From the NCBI GenBank assembly GCA_003130815.1, contig QFDA01000007.1:1-54364 (forward strand): 54,364 bases of DNA. The letters are read 5' to 3'. Shown here in pieces: positions 8,270 through 18,558 of the stretch. How positions within the stretch are numbered: the first letter of the stretch is position 1; each line of letters begins with the position of its first letter. This stretch comes from Bacteroidetes bacterium SCGC AAA795-G10. Lineage in GTDB: Bacteria; Bacteroidota; Bacteroidia; Flavobacteriales; Flavobacteriaceae. The notes beneath the pieces are model-generated. The model did not search any database and was not told where the DNA came from. It saw only the letters and a program-made list of their open reading frames with translations. The position numbers were made by a program, and so were the translations under genes.

Positions 8270-10582
8270 ATGACAAAAAAGGAAAAAAGTTCTCAAACTG
8301 ATCCAAAAATTCGACGTCAACGTCAAGTATTATTTGGAGGAGGGCTATTCTTATTAGGTCTACTTTTGATAATATCATTTGTTTCTTATTCTCTTAATTG
8401 GAAAGAAGATTATAGTTCTCTAGAGTCTTTTTTTGATAGATCAGTTCCAGCAAAAAATATTTTAAGTAAGGTAGGTGCATTAGTAAGTCATTTATTTATA
8501 TATAAAGGAGTAGGCCTTGCATCCTTACTTTTCCCATATCTACTTTGTTCGAGTGGTTTTAAGTTATTTTTTGATAGAAATATAGAAAAAATACTTTCTA
8601 ATTGGTCTTGGGGTATTTCACATATAATTTGGCTAACTATTTTTTTAGGATATCTATTTTCTTCAGATCCAATATACTGTGGAATTGTGGGATATGAATT
8701 AAATTTAATTTTAAAGACATACGTTGGAGAAATTGGTGTATTGGCGATTCTAATTTTCTTTTTTATGTGCTTTGTTGTTATTCAATTAAAATGGACGCCA
8801 GAAAATATCCAGCTTTGGTGGGAGAAACTTTGGAACAAAAAAAACAAAACTGAAAACTTAAATGAAAATTTTGGTGAATCTATTCCGGTAGACTCCAGCC
8901 AAAATGAAATAGAAAAAAATAGTTCGGAAACATTTAAAAACTCAAAAGAAAAAATAAAAGAGAAATTTTTTGAAAAACATTTGCTTAAAACCGATGAATT
9001 AGTAATGGAAGTTGAAACTGCCAAAGAAGAAGAAACTTTAGATGATAAAATTGCTAATGATCTTATTAAAAAACAAGGTTTTTTTGATCCAACACTAGAG
9101 CTTAGCAAGTTTAAAATGCCCAACTTGGATCTTTTGAAAAACTATGGAGAGTCAGGAATAAAAATAAACCAAGAAGAACTCGAAGCAAATAAAAATAGAA
9201 TCGTTGAGACGTTAAATAATTATAAAATTGGAATTTCAAATATTAAAGCCACAGTTGGTCCAACTGTAACACTTTATGAAATAGTCCCAGATGCTGGAAT
9301 TCGTATTTCAAAAATCAAAAGTTTAGAAGACGATATTGCACTCTCACTATCTGCGCTTGGCATAAGAATTATTGCACCCATTCCTGGAAAGGGTACAATA
9401 GGAATAGAAGTTCCAAATCAAAATCCAACCGTTGTTTCAATGCGCTCTGTAATCACTTCTACTAAGTTTCAAAATGCAGAGATGGAACTACCAGTTGCTC
9501 TAGGAAAAACAATAAGTAATGAAACATTCGTCGTGGATCTTGTAAAAATGCCTCATCTGTTAATGGCGGGTGCAACTGGTCAGGGCAAATCTGTGGGGCT
9601 TAATGCAGTTTTGACATCACTGATTTTCAAAAAACATCCAGCCGAAGTTAAATTTGTTTTGGTTGATCCTAAAAAAGTAGAATTAAATATTTACAGTAAA
9701 ATTGAACGTCATTATTTGGCTAAACTACCCGATACTGAAGATGCTATAATTACAGATAATACAAAGGTTATTAATACTTTAAATTCATTGTGTATTGAGA
9801 TGGATAATAGATATGAACTTCTAAAAAATGCAATGTGTAGAAATATTAAGGAGTATAATTTAAAATTCAAACAAAGAAAACTAAACCCTAAAGACGGTCA
9901 TAATTTTTTACCTTATATAATACTAGTTGTGGATGAATTTGCTGACCTGATAATGACTGCAGGTAAGGAAGTTGAAACTCCAATTGCGCGTTTAGCTCAA
10001 TTAGCTAGAGCTATAGGTATTCATCTTATTATTGCAACGCAAAGGCCCTCAGTAAATGTAATTACTGGAATAATTAAGGCCAACTTTCCAGCTCGTATAG
10101 CTTTCAGAGTTGCTTCAAAAATCGATTCACGCACAATATTAGACAGTGGTGGCGCTGATCAATTAATCGGTAGAGGCGACATGCTATACACTCAAGGCAA
10201 TGAATTAACTAGAATTCAATGTGCATTTGTTGATACTCCAGAGGTTGAAAGTATTTCATCATTTGTAGGAGGTCAAACGGGATACTCTCAGGCACATTTA
10301 CTTCCTGAGTATAGTGGGGAAGAAAATAACTCTAGTATTGAAATAGACCCAAGTGAGCGCGATTCATTATTTCGAGAAGCTGCTGAAGTAATTGTAACTG
10401 CTCAACAGGGTTCTGCTTCATTATTACAAAGAAAATTAAAGTTGGGATATAATAGAGCAGGAAGAATTATTGACCAAATGGAAGCTGCTGGTGTAGTAGG
10501 ACCATTTGAAGGAAGTAAGGCTCGTCAAGTCTTAATATCGGATTTAACTACATTAAATCGTCTTTTAGATGATCAACTTTAG
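8270..10582 (+). CDS. ftsK: DNA translocase FtsK
   Basis: This is the septum-located motor that pumps DNA and helps resolve chromosome dimers at division. The 770 residues show about four N-terminal membrane segments (residues 20-170), a charged linker (about 185-265), then the motor. The Walker A is GATGQGKSVGL near residue 433 and the Walker B is ILVVDEFADL. The last 65 residues form the gamma winged helix (LLQRKLKLGYNRAGRIIDQM) that reads polar chromosomal sequences. It begins the string ftsK-lolA-lptF-ribBA, with gaps of 23 and 4 bases and an overlap of 4. A TATTTTTG box at 8245-8252 is a possible -7 element, but no TTG stands at the right distance. Confidence 0.97.
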   Translation: MTKKEKSSQTDPKIRRQRQVLFGGGLFLLGLLLIISFVSYSLNWKEDYSSLESFFDRSVPAKNILSKVGALVSHLFIYKGVGLASLLFPYLLCSSGFKLFFDRNIEKILSNWSWGISHIIWLTIFLGYLFSSDPIYCGIVGYELNLILKTYVGEIGVLAILIFFFMCFVVIQLKWTPENIQLWWEKLWNKKNKTENLNENFGESIPVDSSQNEIEKNSSETFKNSKEKIKEKFFEKHLLKTDELVMEVETAKEEETLDDKIANDLIKKQGFFDPTLELSKFKMPNLDLLKNYGESGIKINQEELEANKNRIVETLNNYKIGISNIKATVGPTVTLYEIVPDAGIRISKIKSLEDDIALSLSALGIRIIAPIPGKGTIGIEVPNQNPTVVSMRSVITSTKFQNAEMELPVALGKTISNETFVVDLVKMPHLLMAGATGQGKSVGLNAVLTSLIFKKHPAEVKFVLVDPKKVELNIYSKIERHYLAKLPDTEDAIITDNTKVINTLNSLCIEMDNRYELLKNAMCRNIKEYNLKFKQRKLNPKDGHNFLPYIILVVDEFADLIMTAGKEVETPIARLAQLARAIGIHLIIATQRPSVNVITGIIKANFPARIAFRVASKIDSRTILDSGGADQLIGRGDMLYTQGNELTRIQCAFVDTPEVESISSFVGGQTGYSQAHLLPEYSGEENNSSIEIDPSERDSLFREAAEVIVTAQQGSASLLQRKLKLGYNRAGRIIDQMEAAGVVGPFEGSKARQVLISDLTTLNRLLDDQL

Positions 10583-10605
10583 CAACTCATCATAAATAAA
10601 ATTCA

Positions 10606-11241
10606 ATGAAAAAAAAAATATTCCTTTTTATTTTACTTTTAAGTCATCCCTTATTATCCCAAAATACTGAGGCGGCTAGAAAGTTGTTAGATGAAGTTTC
10701 AGGTAAAATTTCTTCATTTAAGAATATGAAATTTGATTTTACATATGTTTTAGAAAATAGACCGGAGAATATCAGACAGGAAACTAATGGCTCTGTAACA
10801 ATCAGTAAGGATTTATATAGAATAAATTTCTTGGGTTTTGAGCAGTTATTTGATGGGAAAATGACTTACACTATTGTACCTGAAAATGAAGAAATTACAA
10901 TCAGTGATCCAGAGGAAGAATCAGAGTTTGGAATTAATCCATCTGAGATCTTAACAATTTATAAAAAAGATTATGCTTATCAATGGGACATTAAACAAAA
11001 TGTTATGGGAACACCTGTTCAATTTATTAAGCTTATACCAAATGAGGAGAAAAAGGAATTAAAGTATTTGTTGCTTGGAATTGATATGAGAACTAAACTT
11101 ATTTATCGTTTAATTGAAATTGGTAGATATGATACTAGAACAACACTTACATTGAAAAATATTAAAACTAATATTAATCTTAGAGACGACTTTTTTCTTT
11201 TTGATAAGAATAAATATCCTGATTATTACATAAATAATTAA
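10606..11241 (+). CDS. LolA-like periplasmic lipoprotein carrier
   Basis: This 211-residue protein has a signal peptide (KKKIFLFILLLSHPLLSQ) and the LolA fold pattern: AARKLLDEVSGKISSFKNMKFDFTYVLEN, then GSVTISKDLYRINFLG and FDGKMTYTIVPE. LolA-type proteins carry lipoproteins across the periplasm in a half-barrel cavity. In Bacteroidota, which lack a clear LolB, the exact cargo is less certain. It sits 23 bp after ftsK and 4 bp before the LptF/G-type permease, in a run of envelope genes. A second, divergent LolA-like protein is at 42914-43666. Confidence 0.85.
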   Translation: MKKKIFLFILLLSHPLLSQNTEAARKLLDEVSGKISSFKNMKFDFTYVLENRPENIRQETNGSVTISKDLYRINFLGFEQLFDGKMTYTIVPENEEITISDPEEESEFGINPSEILTIYKKDYAYQWDIKQNVMGTPVQFIKLIPNEEKKELKYLLLGIDMRTKLIYRLIEIGRYDTRTTLTLKNIKTNINLRDDFFLFDKNKYPDYYINN

Positions 11242-11245
11242 AAGC

Positions 11246-12691
11246 GTGAAAATTATAGATAAATATATTCTTAAAAGCTACCTAATAAGACTTGTTAGTG
11301 TATTCGGAATATGTTTATTTATTTTTATTATCCAAACTTTTTGGCTTTTCATTGATGAATTGGCTGGAAAAGGATTAGATATGTTAATCATTGGGAAATT
11401 TTTAGTCTACTACTCCCCTAAATTGATTCCTCTAGTTCTTCCATTGTCAGTTTTACTAGCTTCTTTAATGACTTTCGGAACTTTGTCAGAAAATTACGAA
11501 TTCGCTGCAATGAAATCTACAGGTATTTCATTGCAAAGAGCCCTTTTAAGTTTATCTATTTTTCATTTGTTTTTAGGTATTGGGACTTTCTATTTTTCGA
11601 ACCATGTAATTCCGTATGGCGAGCTTAAATCTTATAATCTTAGAAAAAATCTTGCAAAATTAAAACCAACACTTGCGATCAGAGAGGGTATATTTAACGA
11701 AATTGGATTATATAATATCAAGGTTGAAAAAAAATATGGTGATAATGATCGGTACTTAGAAAATGTAATTATTCATGAATACACACCAAATAAACAAAAC
11801 AATATTGTTATAAAGGCTGAGCGGGGAGAGATGAAAAATGAGCCAACAGAACCAAACCTTAAATTGGTTTTGTATAATGGTAACCGATATGAAGAATTTA
11901 TTCCAAAAAAGATCCAAGAGCGAAATAGGATTCCTCATGCAAAAGTTTCTTTTGAAGAATATGAAATGAATATTGATTTATCACAATTTAATAATATTGA
12001 TTTGGATCAGGAGAACATTAAAACATCCTTTCGAATGCAAAAAATTAATCAATTAAACACCAGTATTGATACACTTGAGAGTTCTTTTGAAGAGGAGAAA
12101 AATATTTTTTATAATAATTTTTCAAAAACAAGCTCTCTATCCTCATTTATAAGTAAAACAAAGTCTTACAATGAAAAAGCAGTTTTACCTGAACATGTTT
12201 TAGAGTTTATAGAGACTGACGAAAATTGGAAAAAAAGTACCGTTTATAGCCAAGGGATAACTAGGGTAAGAAACTCGTTAAATGATTTAAACGCAAAAAA
12301 AGGACAATTTTTTGCATATCAAAAACTAATTAATTTGCACAAAATTACACTCCAAGAGAAATATACTTTACTTTTCGTTTCTATATTATTGTTTTTAATT
12401 GGGGCATCATTAGGGGCAATAATACGAAAAGGAGGACTAGGTCTTCCTTTAGTACTTTCTGTCATTATATTTCTTACATATCACTACATTGGTCTTTTTA
12501 GCAAAAATGCTGCAGAAGATAGTAGTATTTCCCCCCTGATTGCTACCTGGCTTTCGACAATTGTTTTAGCTCCTTTCTCATATATTTTAACTAGAAGAGC
12601 TTCATCAGATAAAGGTTTTATTAGTATTTATAACATATATTCCCCAATTTTGAACCTATTTAAAAAACTCCCTTTTCAAAAAAGAGCATGA
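11246..12691 (+). CDS. LptF/LptG-family permease (YjgP/YjgQ)
   Basis: This inner-membrane half of the lipopolysaccharide export ABC transporter (LptB2FG) extracts LPS for transport to the cell surface. The 481 residues show the family pattern: [14 protein letters not shown] at the start, three N-terminal membrane segments, a large periplasmic beta-jellyroll domain with a helical insertion (about residues 130-365), and three C-terminal membrane segments. The start codon is GTG at 11246, four bases after the previous stop. The stop overlaps the ribBA start by four bases (ATGA). Whether it acts as LptF, LptG or both cannot be told from sequence. Confidence 0.9.
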   Translation: MKIIDKYILKSYLIRLVSVFGICLFIFIIQTFWLFIDELAGKGLDMLIIGKFLVYYSPKLIPLVLPLSVLLASLMTFGTLSENYEFAAMKSTGISLQRALLSLSIFHLFLGIGTFYFSNHVIPYGELKSYNLRKNLAKLKPTLAIREGIFNEIGLYNIKVEKKYGDNDRYLENVIIHEYTPNKQNNIVIKAERGEMKNEPTEPNLKLVLYNGNRYEEFIPKKIQERNRIPHAKVSFEEYEMNIDLSQFNNIDLDQENIKTSFRMQKINQLNTSIDTLESSFEEEKNIFYNNFSKTSSLSSFISKTKSYNEKAVLPEHVLEFIETDENWKKSTVYSQGITRVRNSLNDLNAKKGQFFAYQKLINLHKITLQEKYTLLFVSILLFLIGASLGAIIRKGGLGLPLVLSVIIFLTYHYIGLFSKNAAEDSSISPLIATWLSTIVLAPFSYILTRRASSDKGFISIYNIYSPILNLFKKLPFQKRA

Positions 12692-13824
12692 CTGAAAATA
12701 AAATAAAACTAAATAGTATACCAGAGGCGATTAATGCCATCAAAAACGGTGAGGTAATTATAGTTGTTGATGATGCAAATAGAGAAAATGAAGGAGATTT
12801 TGTTGCTGCTGCTGAAAAAATCACACCAACACTCATTAATTTTATGGCTACATACGGAAGGGGATTGATTTGTACACCACTAACTGAAGAACGTTGTCAA
12901 GATCTAAAGTTAGGAAAAATGGTTTCAGATAATACCGATCCTATGGATACAGCATTTACGGTTTCAGTAGATCTAAAAGGCAAGGGAGTAACAACAGGCA
13001 TCTCTGCTGCAGATAGGGCCTCAACGATTAAAGCACTAATTAGTAAAAAAACAAAGCCTTCTCACCTATCTAAACCTGGACACGTTTTTCCCCTTATTGC
13101 AAAATCAGGGGGTGTACTTCGCAGAACGGGCCATACTGAAGCAGCTATTGATTTTGCAAGACTTGCCGGTTTTGAACCTGCTGGAGTTATTGTCGAAATT
13201 ATGAATGAAGATGGAAGTATGGCTAGACTTCCCCAACTTGTTAATGTAGCTAAAACATTAAATTTAAAAATTGTATCCATTGAAGACTTAGTTTCTTATA
13301 GAATGCAACATGACAGCCTGATTATAAAAAAAGTAGATCATGAGGTTAAAACCCGTTATGGAACTTTTAGAATGAGAGCATACCATCAGACCACAAACGG
13401 TAATGTTCATTTAGCTTTAAGCAAGGGACATTGGGAGAAAAATGAGGTTGTTTTAACTAGAATTCAATCTTCAAAAATTACAAACGATATCTTGGGAATG
13501 CTTACCGGTGCAGTAAATCAAAGATTAGACGATATTTTTAATTTAATAAATAATGAAGAAAAAGGAGCGATTTTGTTTATTAATCAAGATGAAAATCCAG
13601 AAAACCTATTAGCTAGAATAAAGAGTTTAAAACAAATGCAACGTAAAGGTAAACACGATCAAGTTCCTCCAATGCCAATGGATAATAAAGATTTTGGAAT
13701 AGGTGCACAAATTTTACACGACATAGGAATCACAAGACTCAAGGTAATTAGTAACTCAAAGCAACAAAGAAGAATTGCTATAACAGGTTACGGGATCAGC
13801 ATTGAAGGATATAAAAGCTACTAG
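12688..13824 (+). CDS. ribB: DHBP synthase (RibB) fused to a degenerate RibA-like domain
   Basis: The N-terminal 205 residues are 3,4-dihydroxy-2-butanone 4-phosphate synthase, which makes the four-carbon unit of riboflavin from ribulose 5-phosphate. Seen are [11 protein letters not shown], the RPGHVFPL equivalent [24 protein letters not shown], and the downstream [10 protein letters not shown]. The C-terminal 170 residues align in outline with GTP cyclohydrolase II ([10 protein letters not shown]... [16 protein letters not shown]). They lack the zinc-binding CDCG cluster and the QEGRGIGL motif, so the second activity is probably lost. A separate ribA would be needed. The ATG overlaps the lptF stop by four bases. 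This split state is common in flavobacterial relatives as far as I recall. Confidence 0.93.
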   Translation: MTENKIKLNSIPEAINAIKNGEVIIVVDDANRENEGDFVAAAEKITPTLINFMATYGRGLICTPLTEERCQDLKLGKMVSDNTDPMDTAFTVSVDLKGKGVTTGISAADRASTIKALISKKTKPSHLSKPGHVFPLIAKSGGVLRRTGHTEAAIDFARLAGFEPAGVIVEIMNEDGSMARLPQLVNVAKTLNLKIVSIEDLVSYRMQHDSLIIKKVDHEVKTRYGTFRMRAYHQTTNGNVHLALSKGHWEKNEVVLTRIQSSKITNDILGMLTGAVNQRLDDIFNLINNEEKGAILFINQDENPENLLARIKSLKQMQRKGKHDQVPPMPMDNKDFGIGAQILHDIGITRLKVISNSKQQRRIAITGYGISIEGYKSY

Positions 13825-13826
13825 AG

Positions 13827-14579
13827 CTAAAAAAACCAAAGTTTTATTGAAATTATTGCAGTACTTGTAATCACTGCATAACGAATCAAATTATCACCTT
13901 TTTTAACAGACCAACGGCTTGCAAACCATGCACCAAAAATTGAACCTACTGCCATACATATACCCATTTGCCAATCTATTGAATTGTTATAAGCAAAGAT
14001 TAATAAAGCAAAAAATGAGTAAATAAAAACAACAGACACTTTAGTTGCGTTGCTTTTTACTAGAGACATCTGGTTTAATCTATTAAGAAATAACATTATA
14101 AGTATGCCTATTCCTGCATTTATAAACCCTCCATAAATACCAAAAACAAAAAAAACTAAAATGCTTAACCATAAATATTTTCCAGAAGTCCGCTCATTAA
14201 AAAAGTTTGTTAATTTTTTCTTTTGGATGAAGATTAGTCCTCCAACAATAATTATTATTACAGCCAATATTTTATTGAAAATCTCTCCGTCAATATTTAA
14301 AGCTATTTTGGCACCAATATAGGCTCCAATACTGGCACTTATACCTAGATATATATTAAATGGATATGAGTAAATTCCTTTACTAGAGTAACCTATCGAT
14401 CCACTTAAAGATTGTGCTACAATTACAACTCTATTTGTTCCATTTGCAATTTGCGGAGGCAATCCAAGAAAAATCAGAATCGGAAGTGTAAATAATGAAC
14501 CCCCTCCTGCAAGGGTATTAACTATTCCTGCTAAAAATCCGATAGCAAGTAAAATTACTAGCTCTAATGTAGCATCCAT
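13827..14579 (-). CDS. TauE/SafE-family sulfite/anion exporter
   Basis: This small polytopic membrane protein has 250 residues and about eight hydrophobic helices. The first half shows the TauE/SafE signature (GFLAGIVNTLAGGGSLFTLP... ANGTNRV) and the second half repeats it weakly (FGIYGGFINAGIGILIML... KVSVVF). Members export sulfite, sulfoacetate or related organosulfur anions, but the substrate cannot be predicted here. It is convergent with ribBA (2 bp between stops). A TAGTTTTG box on the minus strand (14603-14596) may be the -7 element. Confidence 0.88.
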   Translation of the reverse strand: MDATLELVILLAIGFLAGIVNTLAGGGSLFTLPILIFLGLPPQIANGTNRVVIVAQSLSGSIGYSSKGIYSYPFNIYLGISASIGAYIGAKIALNIDGEIFNKILAVIIIIVGGLIFIQKKKLTNFFNERTSGKYLWLSILVFFVFGIYGGFINAGIGILIMLFLNRLNQMSLVKSNATKVSVVFIYSFFALLIFAYNNSIDWQMGICMAVGSIFGAWFASRWSVKKGDNLIRYAVITSTAIISIKLWFF

Positions 14580-14680
14580 ATAATTTTTAAATATACAAAA
14601 CTATGACTCTAACTATCTTAAAAGAGAATTAATGAAATGTTTTCTAATCGGAAAAAGCAATGTATATTTATCTCCCTTAA

Positions 14681-14765
14681 GGAGAAATGGCAGAGTGGTC
14701 GAATGCGGCAGTCTTGAAAACTGTTGAGGGTCACACCTCCGGGGGTTCGAATCCCTCTTTCTCCG
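14681..14765 (+). tRNA. tRNA-Ser (anticodon TGA)
   Basis: The acceptor stem GGAGAAA pairs with TTTCTCC, followed by discriminator G. The anticodon loop CTTGAAA gives TGA, the long variable arm (GAGG...CCTC) is typical of class II serine tRNAs, and the T-arm contains GGTTCGAATCC. CCA is not encoded. The 3' end is the attachment site of the island that follows. The tRNA stays intact after integration because the repeat rebuilds its end. The reading frame passing through it is not a gene. Confidence 0.97.
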
Positions 14766-14766
14766 C
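14752..14766 (+). repeat. attL: 3' end of tRNA-Ser
   Basis: The 15-bp sequence TCCCTCTTTCTCCGC covers part of the T-arm, the acceptor stem and the discriminator, plus one base. The identical copy is at 29983-29997 in the same orientation. The two mark the ends of the integrated element. Confidence 0.93.
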
Positions 14767-14775
14767 AAGTAAATT

Positions 14776-14815
14776 CCCTAATGTATTTAATATCAATATG
14801 TTAGGGGTTTTTGTT
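14776..14815 (+). terminator. Hairpin terminator just inside attL
   Basis: CCCTAATGTA pairs with TATGTTAGGG (CCCTAA/TTAGGG perfect, then wobbles) and is followed by GTTTTTGTTTT. It stands 11 bases after the tRNA, inside the island. It would replace the tRNA's original terminator, which is now at 30009-30040. Confidence 0.7.
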
Positions 14816-14820
14816 TTGAT

Positions 14821-14843
14821 TATTTGTACGATTATTGTACAGT
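14821..14843 (+). repeat. Left candidate integrase arm-site pair
   Basis: Two TTGTAC boxes (TTTGTACG and ATTGTACAG), 11 bases apart, lie 55 bp inside attL. The 23-bp block matches 19 of 23 bases of the block at 29821-29843, in the same orientation. The position near both element ends fits arm-type binding sites of the integrase. Confidence 0.5.
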
Positions 14844-14926
14844 CAGATATAAAAAGTATAAAAAATCTAGCCTAAAATTCTAGAGCTACACCCCCCTACC
14901 CTTAAATTAAATCCAGTTTTCTTTTT

Positions 14927-14945
14927 GGAATAGGGTTAATATAAT
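14927..14945 (+). repeat. 19-bp direct repeat, copy 1
   Basis: GGAATAGGGTTAATATAAT recurs exactly at 18659-18677. The two copies bracket the genes at 15101-17416 and 17446-18558 (plus the short frame 18555-18665). It could mark the edges of an exchangeable cassette or be a shared promoter segment. Confidence 0.6.
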
Positions 14946-15100
14946 GATGTATTCCCCGTTGCATTAGGTTTAGAAAGAGTTTTTTTATTGAAGCAAGGAT
15001 GTGATATTTGATATGTAACCAAATTACATACCAAATACGAGGACAATTGGATAATAAATAAATTAAAGCTTAATTGTAACATAAATATTAATTTTAATTC

Positions 15101-17416
15101 ATGGGATTTTTCAATTTTAATAAAAAGAAAAAATTTGTTTCAAAACTATCAATTGATCAACAAGATGAAATCTTGATAACATTGATTTTAATGAAGCAAA
15201 TGATAGATGCTGATGGGATTGAAAAGCCTGAAGAGAAAGAGTATTTAAAAAATTATCTTCTTAATTGTGGCATAACAAGTAAAGAAGAGCTTGAATCAAT
15301 TTTAGATAGTGCAGCTAAATTAACGTCTGAACAATATGATTTAATTATAAGTAGTTTTGATGAATTTCAGAAATTAACTATTCTGCAAGAATTATACGAA
15401 ATTATTTGTTCAGATAATGAAATTAATCATGATGAGGTAGTACTTCTTTTTCGAATATCACGTGATATGGGAATAGATGATGACCTTGTTGTTGACAAGT
15501 TTGGTGCAAATAAGGATTTACTTGAAAAGTATATTAAAACCAATAAAGTTAGTGATTCAATAAGTAAGAAATTTGAAGACTACCAAAATCAGGCTAAAAC
15601 CGATCTAGAGGACATTAAATCTAAAATTCAAGAAGCTAGAGATATAAGACAAAAATTAATTGATAATAAATTAACCATTAGAATTACTTATGGAGGTTTG
15701 TGGGAGGCCGAATTTCAATTTAATGAAGCGTTTAAAAATTATGGAGAGTCTAGTGAATTTCAAAAGCACTCAATGATTTACAACAAGGAAACTGAACCAT
15801 TTGATTATAGTGACCTAGAAAATTCTGATATCAAGGCATTTAATAAAAGTTTTTCAAATAATAAAAATCTTAAAACATATAGTGGAGAAATTGAAATATG
15901 TGAAGTGCTTAAAATCCCAAAAGAGAATATAATAATGATGTTGGATGAATATATTTCTAATCCTAATGATGAAATTTCATATGAATATACTTCTTGGGAA
16001 GATTTTTTAACTCAAGATTGGGATTATCCTGAATTTTCAGATACAGATATTGATGATTGTACTCTTGGATACAACGGGCCAAGGATTGCAGATTGTTTAT
16101 TGGGTTTAAAACAAGGGTTTGCTGGTGGAAATGTATTCCATTATATTCAAAAAGTATGGGAAAATGAAAAAGAAGATAAAATTGAACTTAAAGAGTTAAA
16201 TGATTTAAAAGACATTGATAATATTCTAGATTTTACTGATGTAAGAAAACTCATTATTCAATTAAAGGAAAATAAAACACCAATTAAATTAAGGTCTATT
16301 TGGAGAAATTTCTTCTACTTCCAATTTAAAAGTGATGAGATAGATGAATTTAAAAATGAATCTGATGTCCCTGCATTGGATTATTATACTGAAAGATACG
16401 GGAGTGCAGAACATTACGACAAGAATAAATCTTTGCATGCAAACTGGATTTCATATATAGAAGAAATCGAAATAGATTATAATGAATTTTTGAAAAGATC
16501 TTTTATTGAAGATTATATAGAAAGTTGCGAAAAGAATATAAATGTAGATGATTATTATTCAACGGAGCTTAATTTTAGCTTTGAGGATTATATAAATTGG
16601 ACAACTGAAGAAGATTTATTTTTTGATGGTGTGGCACCTGGATGGCTTAAATCCCCTAAAAAAGATCTTATCGCACCCCCTAAACATAATGAAGATGATT
16701 TAACTAAAATATATGAGTTGGATTACAAGTACTTTGATGAAGTAATTAATTTTTGTTATGCTGAAGTTGATATAAAAGATCAAAGTCACGTATTTGTTTT
16801 TGATGAAGGCAAGTTTCGTAAGAATGAAATAATAGTTTCATCAAATAAAAAACTAAGAGATGAACTTAACAAATTCAAGTTAACAGAAATTAAATCTTTT
16901 TCAGTTGACATTCTTTTTGATAAATGGACTTTTTTTGAAGAAATAAATTATAGAGGAAACTTTAAAGGATTTGATTTTACCCTAAATGGAGGTACTGCAA
17001 TAAAATGGTCTAAACATAAAGGATGTTATAAAAATGAATTAGATAGTTTTTTGAAGAATATTAAAAATAAAGAAATAAGTGAATTAGATTTTCATGGTCT
17101 AAACTATGATTGTGATGATTCGGATGAAGACTATGACTACAATTTTTATAATAAAATTATTTGGGATGAAAATACTCCAGAAGAAATTATAAAAGATGTA
17201 GAAAAAAACTACTCTGAGAATGAGTATGAGAAGCTGAGAGATGAAATTGAATTGGAGGAGGATTTTCTAGAAATTGAATTATTCCAAAAACAAGGATTTA
17301 TAAATCAAATTGATATTAATATCTCTTTTGAAAATGAAACAAAAAATTTAAAGTGGATCAAAAAAGAAGATGATTCAAAAGAAGAAATTCCCAAGAATGC
17401 AAAAAAAAATAAATAA
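15101..17416 (+). CDS. Unknown 771-aa acidic protein with TerB-like N-terminal domain
   Basis: Residues 10-140 are all-helical and look like a TerB-type domain (MKQMIDADGIEKPEEKEYLKN, then ELYEIICSDNEINHDEVVLL, two acidic loops spaced as in tellurite-resistance-like sensors). Residues 145-190 form a short coiled coil. The remaining 580 residues are not recognised. They are strongly acidic and rich in Trp and Tyr, with stretches such as YTSWEDFLTQDWDYPEF and YNGPRIADCLLGLKQGFAGG. No signal peptide or membrane segment is seen. The gene is followed 29 bp later by the HNH-like gene, on the strand opposite to the integrase operon. TerB-like domains are frequent in phage-defence and stress proteins, so a defence role is possible but only inferred. 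Confidence 0.75.
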   Translation: MGFFNFNKKKKFVSKLSIDQQDEILITLILMKQMIDADGIEKPEEKEYLKNYLLNCGITSKEELESILDSAAKLTSEQYDLIISSFDEFQKLTILQELYEIICSDNEINHDEVVLLFRISRDMGIDDDLVVDKFGANKDLLEKYIKTNKVSDSISKKFEDYQNQAKTDLEDIKSKIQEARDIRQKLIDNKLTIRITYGGLWEAEFQFNEAFKNYGESSEFQKHSMIYNKETEPFDYSDLENSDIKAFNKSFSNNKNLKTYSGEIEICEVLKIPKENIIMMLDEYISNPNDEISYEYTSWEDFLTQDWDYPEFSDTDIDDCTLGYNGPRIADCLLGLKQGFAGGNVFHYIQKVWENEKEDKIELKELNDLKDIDNILDFTDVRKLIIQLKENKTPIKLRSIWRNFFYFQFKSDEIDEFKNESDVPALDYYTERYGSAEHYDKNKSLHANWISYIEEIEIDYNEFLKRSFIEDYIESCEKNINVDDYYSTELNFSFEDYINWTTEEDLFFDGVAPGWLKSPKKDLIAPPKHNEDDLTKIYELDYKYFDEVINFCYAEVDIKDQSHVFVFDEGKFRKNEIIVSSNKKLRDELNKFKLTEIKSFSVDILFDKWTFFEEINYRGNFKGFDFTLNGGTAIKWSKHKGCYKNELDSFLKNIKNKEISELDFHGLNYDCDDSDEDYDYNFYNKIIWDENTPEEIIKDVEKNYSENEYEKLRDEIELEEDFLEIELFQKQGFINQIDINISFENETKNLKWIKKEDDSKEEIPKNAKKNK

Positions 17417-17445
17417 TGAGAAAGATTAAATAGAAGGGATGGAAT

Positions 17446-18558
17446 TTGGAATTGAAAAATAAACTAAAAATGAAAAATTTAGCAAATGGAATGTTCCCGA
17501 ATTTAACTCAAGAGGTAGAGAAAGAGTTATCTTTTATTCTTGGCACTGTAAGCCATCATATTCATCCAGATATTGTTAAATATTTAGTCGAAGCCAATAT
17601 CAGTTTAAAAGAAGATTTTGGACAATATTCTCATGAAAAATTAAATATTCATGAGTTTTTCTTCGATAATTCTGATTGTGTTTTTCCAGGCGTTAGAAGA
17701 CCAGTAAATAAAGAAACTAGTGGATCTAAATGGAAAAATAATATTTATAAAGACGGAACCATTTTAAATGATAACACATATCCTAGACATATCTGGTCTT
17801 TTTTAGTTAACGGTAAGCCTTACTCTAGTTCAAACTGGAAGATAACAGGTCTAAATGCTTTTGAATTAGCACATATATTTGGACACAAAACTGATGAGAC
17901 AGGCCTTGAAAAGATGAGTTTTTTAAATTTTGAAGAAAACAAAAACCCTTATTCTCTTTTTACCTCTGCGTCAAATGTAGTATTAATTCCCAAGGGGTTA
18001 ACCAAACCTACCGATAAGAATAATAGTATTAAACTTTGCTACTATCAGAGACATTTAGATTTATTTGGTGAAAACTTTTTCCATATGAGTGGTTTTAAAA
18101 AGGAGTTAGTCCCCTCATGGTATAAGGATATCAAATGGCTTGACCCCATTCTTCCTTTGGACTGGAAAAAGAATATTGATTTACTGATTGATTATAGGGA
18201 ACGACACTTAAAATTAAAATATGGGGGAAGCCCCAATACCAAAATCCAATTTATTAGTAAAAAGGATGAGAAACAAAAAAATATATTTAGTACTAGTGGA
18301 GATGGAGAGCATTCAGCAACAAGATTTTTTGTTAATGAAAAAATCTATCAAAAATTAATAGATTGCTCTAATTCAAATTTTATCCTCAAAGTAACTCCAA
18401 ATAAAGGCAAACATCCAAAAGGAATTTATATCATACCAAATAAAGTAATTGTGAGGTATATTGAAAAAAAGAGAAGTGCTTATAATTGGCAACAAAATAA
18501 AACATACCACCAAGACGGAATTCCTAAAGACTTGAGGGATTATTTTAGTTTTCGTTGA
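17446..18558 (+). CDS. Unknown protein with possible HNH-type nuclease core
   Basis: This protein of 370 residues would start at TTG 17446, or 362 residues from the ATG at 17470. Around residues 138-190 it has FELAHIFGHKTDE followed by SNVVLIPKGLTKPTD. This resembles the His-containing beta hairpin and the Asn segment of HNH (His-Me finger) nucleases (ELAHI... NLVLLPK), but the spacing is unusual. Cys78 is the only cysteine near it, so a zinc form is unlikely. The rest is unrecognised. It lies 29 bp after the TerB-like gene, suggesting a two-gene unit. The nuclease reading is tentative. Substitution of the conserved His residues near 143-147 abolishing activity would support it. Confidence 0.65.
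   Translation: MELKNKLKMKNLANGMFPNLTQEVEKELSFILGTVSHHIHPDIVKYLVEANISLKEDFGQYSHEKLNIHEFFFDNSDCVFPGVRRPVNKETSGSKWKNNIYKDGTILNDNTYPRHIWSFLVNGKPYSSSNWKITGLNAFELAHIFGHKTDETGLEKMSFLNFEENKNPYSLFTSASNVVLIPKGLTKPTDKNNSIKLCYYQRHLDLFGENFFHMSGFKKELVPSWYKDIKWLDPILPLDWKKNIDLLIDYRERHLKLKYGGSPNTKIQFISKKDEKQKNIFSTSGDGEHSATRFFVNEKIYQKLIDCSNSNFILKVTPNKGKHPKGIYIIPNKVIVRYIEKKRSAYNWQQNKTYHQDGIPKDLRDYFSFR

Noticed and set aside
14687-14875. 62-residue plus-strand open frame
   Set aside because: It runs through the tRNA-Ser gene, attL and the terminator; no protein features.
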